The translations under genes were made by a program, and so were the position numbers. From Actinomycetota bacterium (GTDB lineage: Bacteria > Actinomycetota > Acidimicrobiia > Acidimicrobiales > CADCSY01), in assembly GCA_016781135.1 (NCBI GenBank), contig JADDQY010000078.1, positions 144,855-195,777 on the forward strand: a stretch of 50,923 bases of DNA, in the 5' to 3' direction. Of this stretch, positions 43,098 through 50,880 are shown in pieces. The first letter of the stretch is position 1. Every line of letters starts with the position of its first letter. The notes under the pieces were generated by a model. The model made no database searches and was not told the origin of the DNA. It was given only the letters and a program-made list of their open reading frames with translations.

Positions 43098-43253
43098 TCA
43101 GTCGCCGTCGTCCTCATCCTCGAGATCTGGAGCGAGGGCAGCCGTGGGCGTCTCCGTCGCCGCCGCACTCGCTCCCTCGGCCATGAGCTCCTCCTGGCGG
43201 GCGTCGTGTTCGGGCGCGCCCGGCCCACCGAGCACCTCCTCGTCACCGGCCAT
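43098..43253 (-). CDS. Small acidic hypothetical protein overlapping the channel gene
   Basis: This encodes 51 residues, starting MAGDEEVLGGPGAPEHDAR and ending in the acidic run APDLEDEDDGD. Its ATG lies 11 bases inside the 3' end of the channel gene in a different frame, suggesting coupled translation. No motif is recognised. It may be a soluble partner of the channel, but this rests on position alone. Confidence 0.5.
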   Translation of the reverse strand: MAGDEEVLGGPGAPEHDARQEELMAEGASAAATETPTAALAPDLEDEDDGD

Positions 43254-43995
43254 GTGTCCTCCTCCGTGCAGGGGCCGAGACCGGCCCGACGTCATCAACG
43301 TTCTGCTCGCCGCTCCGCTGCAAGAAGAACGCCCCGAGCATGCCGGCGGCACCGTCGCGGCCGAGCGGCTCGCCGGTGATCTTCGCCAGGGCCACCGTGT
43401 GCAGCGCCTCGCCGTACCGGTCGAAGGCGCCGGTCCCGTAGAGGATCTGGCTGGCGGCGAGGATGGCGATGGCCGTGGCCGCCGCCAGCCAGACGCGGCT
43501 CGACAGCGTCACGGCTGCCGTTCGGGTACCGCGTACCGCCGAGGACATGACCCGCCCCATGCGACCGATGCGGGCGAGCCGTAGCCGGGCGAGCACCCGA
43601 GCAAAGCGCAGGAGGGGCAGCACGAGGAAGGCCAGCTGCCACCAGTTCCGTCGCAGGAAGCCCCAGGTGGACGATGCGATCACCATGCGCAGCGCGAACT
43701 CGAAGGCGAAGACGCCCCACAGCAGCCACCCGGCGACCGTCAGCGCCGCTCCGAGCTTGCCTCGGGGATCGGCCAGGTTCTCGGCCAGGACGACGAGCAC
43801 GAAGACGGCTCCGAGGGCGGCGACGGGAGCGTCCATGCGCTGCTCGAGGTCGGCGGCAACGCGCGCGCGCTCGGTCGGCGCTCGCGCCAGGAGATCCCGC
43901 CGCGCCGAGCCCGACCCGAGGACGGAGACGGCGGGCGGTGGTGACCCCTCGGCTGGCCGCTCCTGGCCGACGTCGACGTCCGTGCCCGGGCCCAC
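43243..43995 (-). CDS. Voltage-gated-like ion channel protein with a shortened pore region
   Basis: This is a 250-residue protein. After about 70 non-conserved residues come helices resembling S1-S5 of the VIC superfamily. They are VAALGAVFVLVVLAENLA, LTVAGWLLWGVFAFEFALR, LAFLVLPLLRFARVLARLRL (Arg-rich, S4-like) and VWLAAATAIAILAASQILYG. The pore segment DRYGEALHTVALAKITGEPL follows. The last pore-lining helix, expected after GEPLGRDG, seems to be missing about one helix: the chain jumps to GMLGAFFLQRSGEQN. GTG 43995 is chosen because TACCTA lies 6 bases upstream. The ion and gating are unknown. Its stop overlaps the small acidic gene. Confidence 0.65.
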   Translation of the reverse strand: MGPGTDVDVGQERPAEGSPPPAVSVLGSGSARRDLLARAPTERARVAADLEQRMDAPVAALGAVFVLVVLAENLADPRGKLGAALTVAGWLLWGVFAFEFALRMVIASSTWGFLRRNWWQLAFLVLPLLRFARVLARLRLARIGRMGRVMSSAVRGTRTAAVTLSSRVWLAAATAIAILAASQILYGTGAFDRYGEALHTVALAKITGEPLGRDGAAGMLGAFFLQRSGEQNVDDVGPVSAPARRRTHGR

Positions 43996-44090
43996 GAGCT
44001 CTAGGTACCCCGGCCGGGGCCCGGGGATGGTCGAGCGGGGGCAAGGGGCCCGGAGCCCGGACCGACGGCGTCCTCCCGGGCGCCCGGTCG

Positions 44091-44602
44091 TCAAGCACGT
44101 AGGGCGGTGGTGACCCTCCGTTTGAACCGCGCCGAACGCCAGGCCTCGCGCCCAGGCGTCGCCGGCTGCTCGCTACGTCGGTCCTCCTGGAGGACGAGTG
44201 TCCTCAGGGCGTCGACCGTCTTGCGGAACACCTGGATGGTGTCGCCCGACCACTCGCGCAGCAAGCGCCGGCCGCTCAGGCGGCGACACACCAGGAACAG
44301 CTGGCGGCCCTCTCACTCGTGCCGAGCAGGGTGCTGGCCAGCACTTTGATGACGTCAGGATCCACGAGGGTGACCTCGCTGAGATCGACGACGACTCGCT
44401 CTGGCAGGGCGAGGGAGCGGAGCTCGGCCGCAGCGCTGGCGAGCACCTCGGCGTCCTCCAGCCCTCGCAGCACCACGATCGCCACCCCGACGGCGTGCTG
44501 GCGCACCTCGACGGCGGTCCGGTCGGGGCTGGTGGCGGGAACCTCCGACGATCGGTCAGCGTGACCGGAGAGGGCGTCCCCGACCGAGATCGGAGGGCTC
44601 AC
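44091..44602 (-). pseudogene. STAS-domain protein gene with a frameshift near its 3' end
   Basis: GTG 44602 overlaps the stop of the preceding STAS gene (GTGA). The first frame encodes an STAS fold: VAIVVLRGLEDAEVLASAAA, VVVDLSEVTLVDPDVIKVLA. It ends early at 44276 as SCSWCVAA. One base-phase over, the DNA continues with LFLVCRRLSGRRLLREWSGD and a helix (IQVFRKTVDALRTLVLQ) that look like the normal end of an STAS protein, reaching 44091. The break lies around 44305-44313, in GAGAGGGCC. The restored product would have about 170 residues. STAS proteins act as anti-anti-sigma factors or in related partner-switch signalling. Confidence 0.65.
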
Positions 44603-45039
44603 GCGGCCATGCCCAAGACGTCTTCGAGACCAAGGATGGCGATGGTCGTCGCGATGATGGGGCGGGCGGACCGCAGCCGGAGCCGGCCACCCCGCTCGGC
44701 CAGCCCTCGGGCTGCATCCATCAAGACGGCGAGGCCGGCGCAGCCCAGGAAGTCCACACCGGCCAGATCGATCACGACGTCGCCACCCCTCGCCACCACC
44801 GGCTCGAGGTGTCGCCGGAGCAACGGAGCGCTCGCCATGTCGAGCTCGCCCGACAGGACGACGGTTGGATGATCGCCGACGAGGGCGACCTCCACCTCGA
44901 GCCACTCCCGATCCCTGGAGGGGCTCGGTCGTGACGGAGCAGGAACGCCGACGTGCTGAGGGGCAGACAGGAACGCTGGGAAGTCTGGAGCGATGTGGGC
45001 AGGAGCCAGTCCCGCCTGGTGCGGACGGTTGCTCGGCAT
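44599..45039 (-). CDS. STAS-domain protein (anti-sigma factor antagonist-like)
   Basis: This is a 146-residue protein. After a variable N-terminus of about 45 residues comes a full STAS domain: VEVALVGDHPTVVLSGELDM, VVIDLAGVDFLGCAGLAVLM and RPIIATTIAILGLEDVLGM. The SpoIIAA phosphorylation site normally reads D-S at the loop; here the loop reads FLGCAGL, so the serine is replaced by glycine-cysteine and classical phospho-switching is uncertain. ATG 45039 has AGGA at a good distance; ATG 45048 is an alternative. TACGAT at 45099-45104 on this strand could be the -10, giving a leader of about 50 bases. A second STAS gene overlaps its stop. Confidence 0.75.
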   Translation of the reverse strand: MPSNRPHQAGLAPAHIAPDFPAFLSAPQHVGVPAPSRPSPSRDREWLEVEVALVGDHPTVVLSGELDMASAPLLRRHLEPVVARGGDVVIDLAGVDFLGCAGLAVLMDAARGLAERGGRLRLRSARPIIATTIAILGLEDVLGMAA

Positions 45040-45104
45040 GCTGCACATCCTGGGGTCGAAGAATGCGGCGCCGCCGAGGTCTGAAGAGGCGCTGACTCAT
45101 CGTA

Positions 45105-45401
45105 AACCGTCGGCCGCGAAAATGGAAGGGCGAGCTTCGTCACCGATCGGCGGCTCAGCCGTCTGGGCTCATCCTCGAGTGGCCTCCTACCGGACCCCGG
45201 CGGCGGCGCCCGGGGCGAGCAGCCGGAGGGGCTCGAAGCGCCTTCCGGCTCGGTCCTCGACCTGCCGTTCGCGGCGTGGGCGAGTCCCCCCGCTGCTGCC
45301 CGAGGAAGTGAGGCAGAACGGGCGACCGCGAGTGGCGGGCTGGAGTGTCTGGGCCGGCTCTTCTGCGGTGGTTCGGTGAGGTGGTGGGTAAAGGGAGCGG
45401 G
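45105..45401. other. Intergenic region, no gene seen
   Basis: This lies between the divergent STAS gene and the DUF2188-like gene. Long frames on the minus strand here have poor codon bias and match nothing. The promoters of both genes probably lie in it. No repeat or strong hairpin is obvious. Confidence 0.45.
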
Positions 45402-45659
45402 GTGGAGGGTGAGACGACGCTGCGGGTCGAGCCCCACGGTGGCAACTGGGTGATCCGGCAAGATGATCTCGAGCCTCCGCTGGGGACGTTCCCCACCGCC
45501 GAGGAAGCGGAGCGGCGGGCTCGCCAGCTGGCGGCGCCACTGCGCGGCCGCGTCGAGGTGAGTGATGACCGACGATGGGCGCCAGAGGAGGCGGTGACGG
45601 GTGGGGGCGGCGGCGGTGCTCCGGTCGATGGCTCCGGCGCTGAGCGTGCCGGACAGTGA
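45402..45659 (+). CDS. DUF2188-like small protein
   Basis: This encodes 85 residues. TTLRVEPHGGNWVIRQDDLE followed by LGTFPTAEEAERRARQLA has the V-x-P-x-x-x-W...T-x-x-E-A pattern of DUF2188-like proteins, with a Gly-rich tail after it. GTG 45402 has an AAGGGAG ribosome-binding site; the frame upstream to 45345 is less likely. Function is not known for the family. Its stop overlaps the GTG of the following esterase gene, so the two are cotranslated. Confidence 0.65.
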   Translation: MEGETTLRVEPHGGNWVIRQDDLEPPLGTFPTAEEAERRARQLAAPLRGRVEVSDDRRWAPEEAVTGGGGGGAPVDGSGAERAGQ

Positions 45660-46525
45660 CGGAACCGACCGCTGGGCATGGCCGACGGGCCCGGCGACCC
45701 GGGCACGCGCTGACCGAGGCTCGGGACCGGTCGCTCCCCCGCCGCCGCTTCCTGTTCGGCCTCACCACGCTGCCCTTGGTGGTGTCCTGTCGCTCGGATG
45801 GGATCGGTCTGGGAAGCGAGCCGCTCGACGGAGCTCGACCGATGGGTGAAGCCGCAGCCGATGGGCGCCTCACCGCCCGTCCCCGCCCGCTCGAGGCACT
45901 GCCGTCGGCATCGACGGGAGTGCAGCGCCTCGACCTGAACGAGGGCACCGCACTGGTCTACGTACCGGAGGGCCATCGTGGGGACCGGCCGTCACCCCTG
46001 GCGGTGATGTTCCACGGTGCCGGCGGCACCGCCGAGGACGGGCTCGCCCTGCTCCGACCGTTTGCCGACGAAACGGGGTTGATCCTGCTGGCCCCCAAGT
46101 CGCGTGGGCCCACCTGGGACCTGTTGGTCCGTCGCTACGGGCCCGACGTCGCCCTCATCGACGCGTCCCTTCGCCACGTCTTCGACCGCTACCTCGTCGA
46201 TCCCGAGCATCTCGCCGTCGGCGGGTTCTCCGACGGTGCCTCCTACGCCCTTTCCGTCGGAGCCATCAACGGCGATCTGTTCGGCCACGTCATCGCCTTT
46301 TCCCCCGGGTTCTGGGTCCCCGGCGATGGCGAGGGCTCGCCGTCGTTCTTCGTCACCCACGGAACCAACGACGGCATCCTGCCCATCGCTTCCACCAGTC
46401 GGAGGCTGGTGCCGATGCTGGAGCGGGCCGGCTACGAGGTGCGCTACCACGAGTTCGAGGGCGACCACGTCGTTCCCGGCGATCTCGCTGCCGACGCCGT
46501 CATGTGGTTCCTCGGCGCGCCCTGA
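45656..46525 (+). CDS. Tat-exported alpha/beta-hydrolase (esterase-like) lipoprotein
   Basis: This is a 289-residue protein. LPRRRFLFGLTTLPLVVSCR is a twin-arginine signal ending in a lipobox cysteine. The mature enzyme is an alpha/beta hydrolase of the esterase/phospholipase type: VMFHGAGGTAEDG (oxyanion), the nucleophile elbow VGGFSDGASYALSVG, THGTNDGILP (acidic residue) and EGDHVVPGDL (histidine). The GFSDG elbow recalls PHB-depolymerase-like and carboxylesterase families. The substrate is unknown; a surface ester is likely. The GTG start overlaps the stop of the DUF2188-like gene and leaves about 25 residues before the signal. Confidence 0.82.
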   Translation: MTEPTAGHGRRARRPGHALTEARDRSLPRRRFLFGLTTLPLVVSCRSDGIGLGSEPLDGARPMGEAAADGRLTARPRPLEALPSASTGVQRLDLNEGTALVYVPEGHRGDRPSPLAVMFHGAGGTAEDGLALLRPFADETGLILLAPKSRGPTWDLLVRRYGPDVALIDASLRHVFDRYLVDPEHLAVGGFSDGASYALSVGAINGDLFGHVIAFSPGFWVPGDGEGSPSFFVTHGTNDGILPIASTSRRLVPMLERAGYEVRYHEFEGDHVVPGDLAADAVMWFLGAP

Positions 46526-46600
46526 GGCGGTTACCTCACCTTCCACGCCCGGCGAGGGCGCGAGACGGCGCCGGCTGCAGACGAATCGGTGCCGAAGGCC

Positions 46601-46813
46601 TTACCGGTCGCCGTGCTCGGCGGCCGAGTCGGGATCGACTCCCGGAGGGATGTCAGTGGGCCCCACGTCCCCCACGATGTGCGGGTCTTCGACGCCGACG
46701 CCGGTGTGGCGCATCCGGCCGATCAGGCTGTCGTCGCGCTCGTCGGCCTCGTCCGAGACGTTCTCGCTGGGAAATGGCTCCTCGGGAGGCAGGGCATCGC
46801 CGGTATCGGTCAT
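46601..46813 (-). CDS. Small acidic hypothetical protein
   Basis: This encodes 70 residues, highly acidic, with the stretches TGDALPPEEPFPSENVSDEA, LIGRMRHTGVGVEDPHIVGD and VGPTDIPPGVDPDSAAEHGD. It looks disordered. ATG 46813 has an AGGGG ribosome-binding site 7 bases upstream. It is convergent with the esterase gene. No family is recognised. Confidence 0.55.
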   Translation of the reverse strand: MTDTGDALPPEEPFPSENVSDEADERDDSLIGRMRHTGVGVEDPHIVGDVGPTDIPPGVDPDSAAEHGDR

Positions 46814-46910
46814 GTCCGAGCCCCTACCCACCAAGGTCGACACCCCCACAACTCCATTCGTGCGGCCGGGTGCCGACCTCCTCGCCGTGACGGTCCTCAG
46901 GCGAGGACCG

Positions 46911-47606
46911 TCACTGGAAGAAGCGAGCGAGGATGTCGGGCCCGGGAACCTGCTGGCCGCCGGCGGGACGGAGGTCGGCGAAGACGGTGTCGTCGCACAC
47001 CGAGACGGACAGCGGCCAGAAGCACGACACCAATGGTCGTTCCTGGCAGAAGTACTGGAACGTCTCCGGACCGAAATAGCGGACGTGGGTGGGGTCGGCC
47101 ACCGCGTTCGGGTGCCGCCAGTGGGGAACCATCAGGTGGACGACCCCCTCGGGGTGCAGGACCCGGTGGATCTCGTTCATCAGGTGCACCGGCTCGTGCA
47201 CGTGCTCGAGCACGTGGATGGCGAAGAGGTGGTCGACGCAGTGGCGACCGAGCGGCAGCCCACCTTCGAGATCGGCCACCACGCCGGTCGCAGGCGAGAC
47301 GAGGCGGTCGATGCCGACCGCTTCGGGGTACTGCGGTTTGGAGCCGCAGCCGATGTCGACGATGCGCAGCGTCGGCTGCTCGGGAAGCCGCACCAGGTCC
47401 CATACGGCGTGGACGCTGCGCACCCTCCCCACCAGCGTGCGCAACAGCCTCCGCTCCTCCACGGTGGGCGCCGTCCCTCGAAGGTGGACCACGGCGCCGT
47501 CGACCTTGACCTCGACCTCGACCCGCTGCAGGCGTTGGTCATGGCGCAGCAGGTCGCCAACGTCGTCTTCGAGAGCGCGGTCGCGCAGCGCCCGGTATGC
47601 GGCCAC
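46911..47606 (-). CDS. BON domain - SAM-dependent methyltransferase fusion protein
   Basis: This is a 231-residue protein. Residues about 14-75 form a BON domain (DVGDLLRHDQRLQRVEVEVK, VDGAVVHLRGTAPTVEERRL). This fold usually binds membranes or occurs in envelope proteins. Residues about 80-200 form a class I methyltransferase: LRIVDIGCGSKPQ (SAM loop), GIDRLVS (acidic residue after strand 2), DHLFAIHVLEHVHEP (motif IV) and EIHRVLHPEGVVHLMVPHW. There is no signal peptide, so it should be cytoplasmic. The substrate is unknown. GTG 47606 has a GGAGG ribosome-binding site and lies 2 bases after the stop of a 44-codon frame. Confidence 0.78.
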   Translation of the reverse strand: MAAYRALRDRALEDDVGDLLRHDQRLQRVEVEVKVDGAVVHLRGTAPTVEERRLLRTLVGRVRSVHAVWDLVRLPEQPTLRIVDIGCGSKPQYPEAVGIDRLVSPATGVVADLEGGLPLGRHCVDHLFAIHVLEHVHEPVHLMNEIHRVLHPEGVVHLMVPHWRHPNAVADPTHVRYFGPETFQYFCQERPLVSCFWPLSVSVCDDTVFADLRPAGGQQVPGPDILARFFQ

Positions 47607-47608
47607 GT

Positions 47609-47743
47609 TCAGGCCTCCGCCAGGGGGGCCACCGCCGGGGCAGAGCCCAGGTCGGCAGACAGAGGGTCCCCGCTGGCCACGACACTGGTGTCGGCGCCGC
47701 TCGTCCCGTCCTGGATCGCGTTGATCCCGAGAGTGTTCCTCAT
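47609..47743 (-). CDS. Possible 44-residue small protein upstream of the methyltransferase
   Basis: ATG 47743 (GAAGG ribosome-binding site about 8 bases upstream) opens a 44-codon frame, MRNTLGINAIQDGTSGADTS, rich in Ser, Ala and Asp and ending APLAEA. Its TGA is 2 bases before the GTG of the BON-methyltransferase gene, whose ribosome-binding site lies inside the last codons. This is the layout expected for a coupled leader or a small partner protein. It matches nothing I know. The rest of 47744-47948 shows no gene. Confidence 0.4.
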   Translation of the reverse strand: MRNTLGINAIQDGTSGADTSVVASGDPLSADLGSAPAVAPLAEA

Positions 47744-47948
47744 CGCTGCGCCTTCGAAGAGCGGTGGTCAGGCGGTGGGATCGGGGCGCGAACAGACACG
47801 CTCGCTCGCTACCGGCCCAGGTACGGCGGCGAAGTACCCGTGAAGCGGGGCCTGGACACGTCGCACGCTACACATGGGGCGCCGGTGCAGCGTCTCCCCC
47901 TCAATCTGGCGGGACGGGGGCGTGGGCGATGGAACGAGCGGGTAGCTC

Positions 47949-49004
47949 GTGCAAGTGATTGCGCTGAAGCCGGTCGCCGAGCAGGTGATGGTGGTGATGG
48001 GGGCATCGAGCGGGATCGGCCGCGAGGTGGCCCTCCGTGCCGCCCGAGCGGGCGCCCGGGTCGTGGTCGCCGCTCGGGACGAGGAGGCGCTGGCCTCCCT
48101 CGTCGACGAGATCGAGCAGGCGGGTGGCCGAGCGTCGTTCACCGTCGCCGACGTCGCCGACTTCGAACAGGTCCGCTCGGTGGCCGCCCACGCCTCCGCT
48201 CACTACGGGGGCCTCGACACCTGGGCCCACTGCTCGGCGGTCGCGCTCTACAGCAGGTTCGAGGACACGACCCCCGAGGAGTTCCGCCGGGTGGTCGAGG
48301 TCAACCTGCTGGGCCAGGTTCACGGGGCGATGGCGGCTCTGCCCTGGCTACGGGAGCGGGGGCAGGGGGCGCTGGTCCACGTCTCGTCGATCGAGGCCCG
48401 TCGCGCCTTTCCTTACCACAGCGCCTACAGCGCGGCCAAGCACGGTATCGACGGGTTTCTCGAGGCCCTGCGGATCGAGCTTCACCAAGAAGGCGTCCCG
48501 ATCTCGGTCACCAACGTGATGCCCGGCTCGACCAACACCCCATTGTTCGAGAAGGCCCGCACCAAGCTCGGGGTCAAGCCCATGCCCATCCCCCCCATCT
48601 ACCAACCGGGAACCGTTGCCAACCTCATCCTTCACGCCGCCGAGCACCCGGCCCGTGACCTGGTCGCCGGCGGCGCCGGCGGTGCACTCCTGTTCACCCA
48701 GCGCGTCTCCCCCCGGATCCTCGACGCCGCCCTGCTCCGCTTCGGCTTCCGAAGCCAGCGCACCCAAGAGCCGGCCAACGACGACGACAACCTGTACCGA
48801 CCCGTACGCGGCGACCACCGCAGCGAAGGGCCGTTCAACGCCTTGGGCCGGAGCGCGTTCAACTGGGTCGAGACGCACGCCCCGTGGCGGGCGGTGTCGG
48901 CCCGGCGGATCGGCCCCCGGCGCTGGCACGACAGCTCCGAGCCCGGCAACGACCGACCCGCGCCACCCCCGCCGGAGCCGGTTCCGGTTGGCCCGGAACG
49001 ATGA
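47949..49004 (+). CDS. Short-chain dehydrogenase/reductase (SDR)
   Basis: This is a 351-residue protein. The NAD(P)-binding motif is MVVMGASSGIGREVALRAAR, followed by VADVADFEQ, NLLGQVHGAMAALPW, the catalytic serine in VHVSSIEARRAF, and YHSAYSAAKHG with the Y-x-x-x-K pair. It ends with an extension of about 110 residues (LLFTQRVSPRILDAALLRFG, then a Pro-rich tail), as in SDRs similar to membrane-linked oxidoreductases. The substrate is unknown. GTG 47949 is the first start; TACACAT about 75 bases upstream may be its -10. Confidence 0.87.
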   Translation: MQVIALKPVAEQVMVVMGASSGIGREVALRAARAGARVVVAARDEEALASLVDEIEQAGGRASFTVADVADFEQVRSVAAHASAHYGGLDTWAHCSAVALYSRFEDTTPEEFRRVVEVNLLGQVHGAMAALPWLRERGQGALVHVSSIEARRAFPYHSAYSAAKHGIDGFLEALRIELHQEGVPISVTNVMPGSTNTPLFEKARTKLGVKPMPIPPIYQPGTVANLILHAAEHPARDLVAGGAGGALLFTQRVSPRILDAALLRFGFRSQRTQEPANDDDNLYRPVRGDHRSEGPFNALGRSAFNWVETHAPWRAVSARRIGPRRWHDSSEPGNDRPAPPPPEPVPVGPER

Positions 49005-49079
49005 CGGCGATGACGAGTGCCGGTGTGCCACTTGGCGCAGCCGTCGCCCACATGACGCTCTGCTCGGCGCCCTAGCCCC

Positions 49080-50726
49080 GTGGGACACGAAAGCGCCATC
49101 GAACGTCTGGCGCGACGCGGACTGGGCATCGAGGAGCTGCGCCCGGAGCAGCGGGAGGCGGTCGAAGCGGCCATCGGCGGGCACGACGTGCTCGCCGTCA
49201 TGCCGACGGGGTACGGCAAATCGGCGATCTACCAGCTCGTCGCCGCATCGGTCGACGGGCCGACCATCGTGGTGTCGCCGCTGATCGCGCTGCAAAAGGA
49301 TCAGGTCGAGAGCCTCAGCGAGGATGCGGTCGGTGATGCGGTGGCCGCCAACTCCTCGATGAAAGCGTCGGAGCGACGCGACGCGTTCGACGATCTTCGC
49401 GAGGGAGACGCCGAGTTCATGTTCATCGCCCCCGAGCAGCTCGCCCGGCCCGACACGATGGAGGCGATCCGAGCGTCCAAGCCGTCAGTGTTCGTGGTCG
49501 ACGAGGCCCACTGCATCAGCTCATGGGGTCATGACTTCCGGCCCGACTACCTCCGGCTGGGGCACGTGATCGACGAGCTCGGTCATCCCGTCGTCATCGC
49601 CCTGACCGCCACCGCCGCACCTCCGGTGCAGGGCGAGATCGTTGAGCGGCTCCACCTCCGCGACCACAAGGTCATCGTCCACGGCTTCGACCGTCCCAAC
49701 ATCCACCTCTCCGTCGAACACCCCACCGACGCCCGAGAGAAGGACGGCATGGTCCTCGACCGGGCGACGGTCCTCTCCGCAGGACGTCGCTCGGGCATCG
49801 TCTATGTCGCCACCCGGAAGCGAACCGTAGAGCTGGCGGACGCCCTGTCTCGCCGAGGCGTCAAGGCCGCTCCGTACCACGCAGGTCTTCGCCGGGCCGT
49901 CCGCGAGGAGGTCCACCAGCAGTTCATGGCCGGTGACGTTGACGTCGTCGTGGCCACCACCGCCTTCGGTATGGGCATCGACAAGCCCGACGTGCGCTTC
50001 GTCCTCCACGGTGACGTGGCGGAGTCGCTCGACTCGTACTACCAGGAGATCGGGCGAGCCGGCCGTGACGGAGAGCAAGCAACGGCGACGCTGTTCTACC
50101 GCGCCGCCGATCTCGGGCTGCGCCGCTTCCTCGGTGCCGGCGGCGGGATCAACGCCGACGACGTCGAGCAGGTGGTGACGGCCATCGATGAAGCGGGCGG
50201 CACCGCCGACCTCGACGAGGTCGAGGAGGCGGTCGGCCTCAGCCGGCGCAAGGTGGTCCTCGCCCTGGCCAGGCTGGAAGACGACGACGCCATCGTCCTC
50301 GACAGCGACCAGGCGAGGGCGACAACCGGCGACCGTGCCGGCGCGGTGGAGGCGATCGCCGCGGGCGAGGAGCGCCGCAAGCAAGTGGAGGCGAGCCGGC
50401 TGGAGATGATGCGCGGCTATGCCGAGACACTCTCGTGCCGGCGCCGGTTCCTCCTCAGCTACTTCGGCGAGCACTACGACCACAACTGCGGGTTCTGCGA
50501 CACGTGTGAGTCCGGTTCGGCGGCCAAACGGCCCATGGAGGCGGAGGACGGGCGCTATCCGCAGGGTTCCCGGGTCAACCACCGCGCCTGGGGTGGAGGC
50601 CAAGTGGTGCGAGTCGAAGGGGACAACGTCACCGTCCTGTTCGACGACGTCGGCTACAAGACCCTCTCCGCCGAGCTCAGCACGGCCGGCGACCTACTCT
50701 CGCTGGTGCAGACGAGACCGAGCTGA
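49080..50726 (+). CDS. recQ: RecQ-family ATP-dependent DNA helicase
   Basis: This is a 548-residue protein. The helicase motifs are LRPEQREAVEAAI (motif 0), VMPTGYGKSAIYQL (Walker A), VVDEAHCISSWGHDFRPDY (DEAH plus the RecQ aromatic loop), ALTATAAPP, and VVATTAFGMGIDKPDVRFV with YYQEIGRAGRDG. A RecQ-C zinc-binding region ends with CGFCDTC. There is no HRDC domain. Instead, a small C-terminal domain (GSRVNHRAWGGGQVVRVEGD, VLFDDVGYKTL) follows, common in this subgroup. It unwinds DNA 3'-5' in recombination and repair. GTG 49080 is the chosen start, and no clear leaderless -10 precedes it. Confidence 0.93.
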   Translation: MGHESAIERLARRGLGIEELRPEQREAVEAAIGGHDVLAVMPTGYGKSAIYQLVAASVDGPTIVVSPLIALQKDQVESLSEDAVGDAVAANSSMKASERRDAFDDLREGDAEFMFIAPEQLARPDTMEAIRASKPSVFVVDEAHCISSWGHDFRPDYLRLGHVIDELGHPVVIALTATAAPPVQGEIVERLHLRDHKVIVHGFDRPNIHLSVEHPTDAREKDGMVLDRATVLSAGRRSGIVYVATRKRTVELADALSRRGVKAAPYHAGLRRAVREEVHQQFMAGDVDVVVATTAFGMGIDKPDVRFVLHGDVAESLDSYYQEIGRAGRDGEQATATLFYRAADLGLRRFLGAGGGINADDVEQVVTAIDEAGGTADLDEVEEAVGLSRRKVVLALARLEDDDAIVLDSDQARATTGDRAGAVEAIAAGEERRKQVEASRLEMMRGYAETLSCRRRFLLSYFGEHYDHNCGFCDTCESGSAAKRPMEAEDGRYPQGSRVNHRAWGGGQVVRVEGDNVTVLFDDVGYKTLSAELSTAGDLLSLVQTRPS

Positions 50727-50880
50727 ACCTGACTCGGCTCTCGCTCTGCTCGCCCTCGTCGAGTCGTGGTGCGGCTCCTGGGCGTCTCCTCGACCTCACC
50801 CCGACGAGAGCGAGAATTCGTCGCCGCCGTGCACGATCACCCCTGGCGGCGCGTGAGCACGAAAGGAAGCAGTTCGCGGC

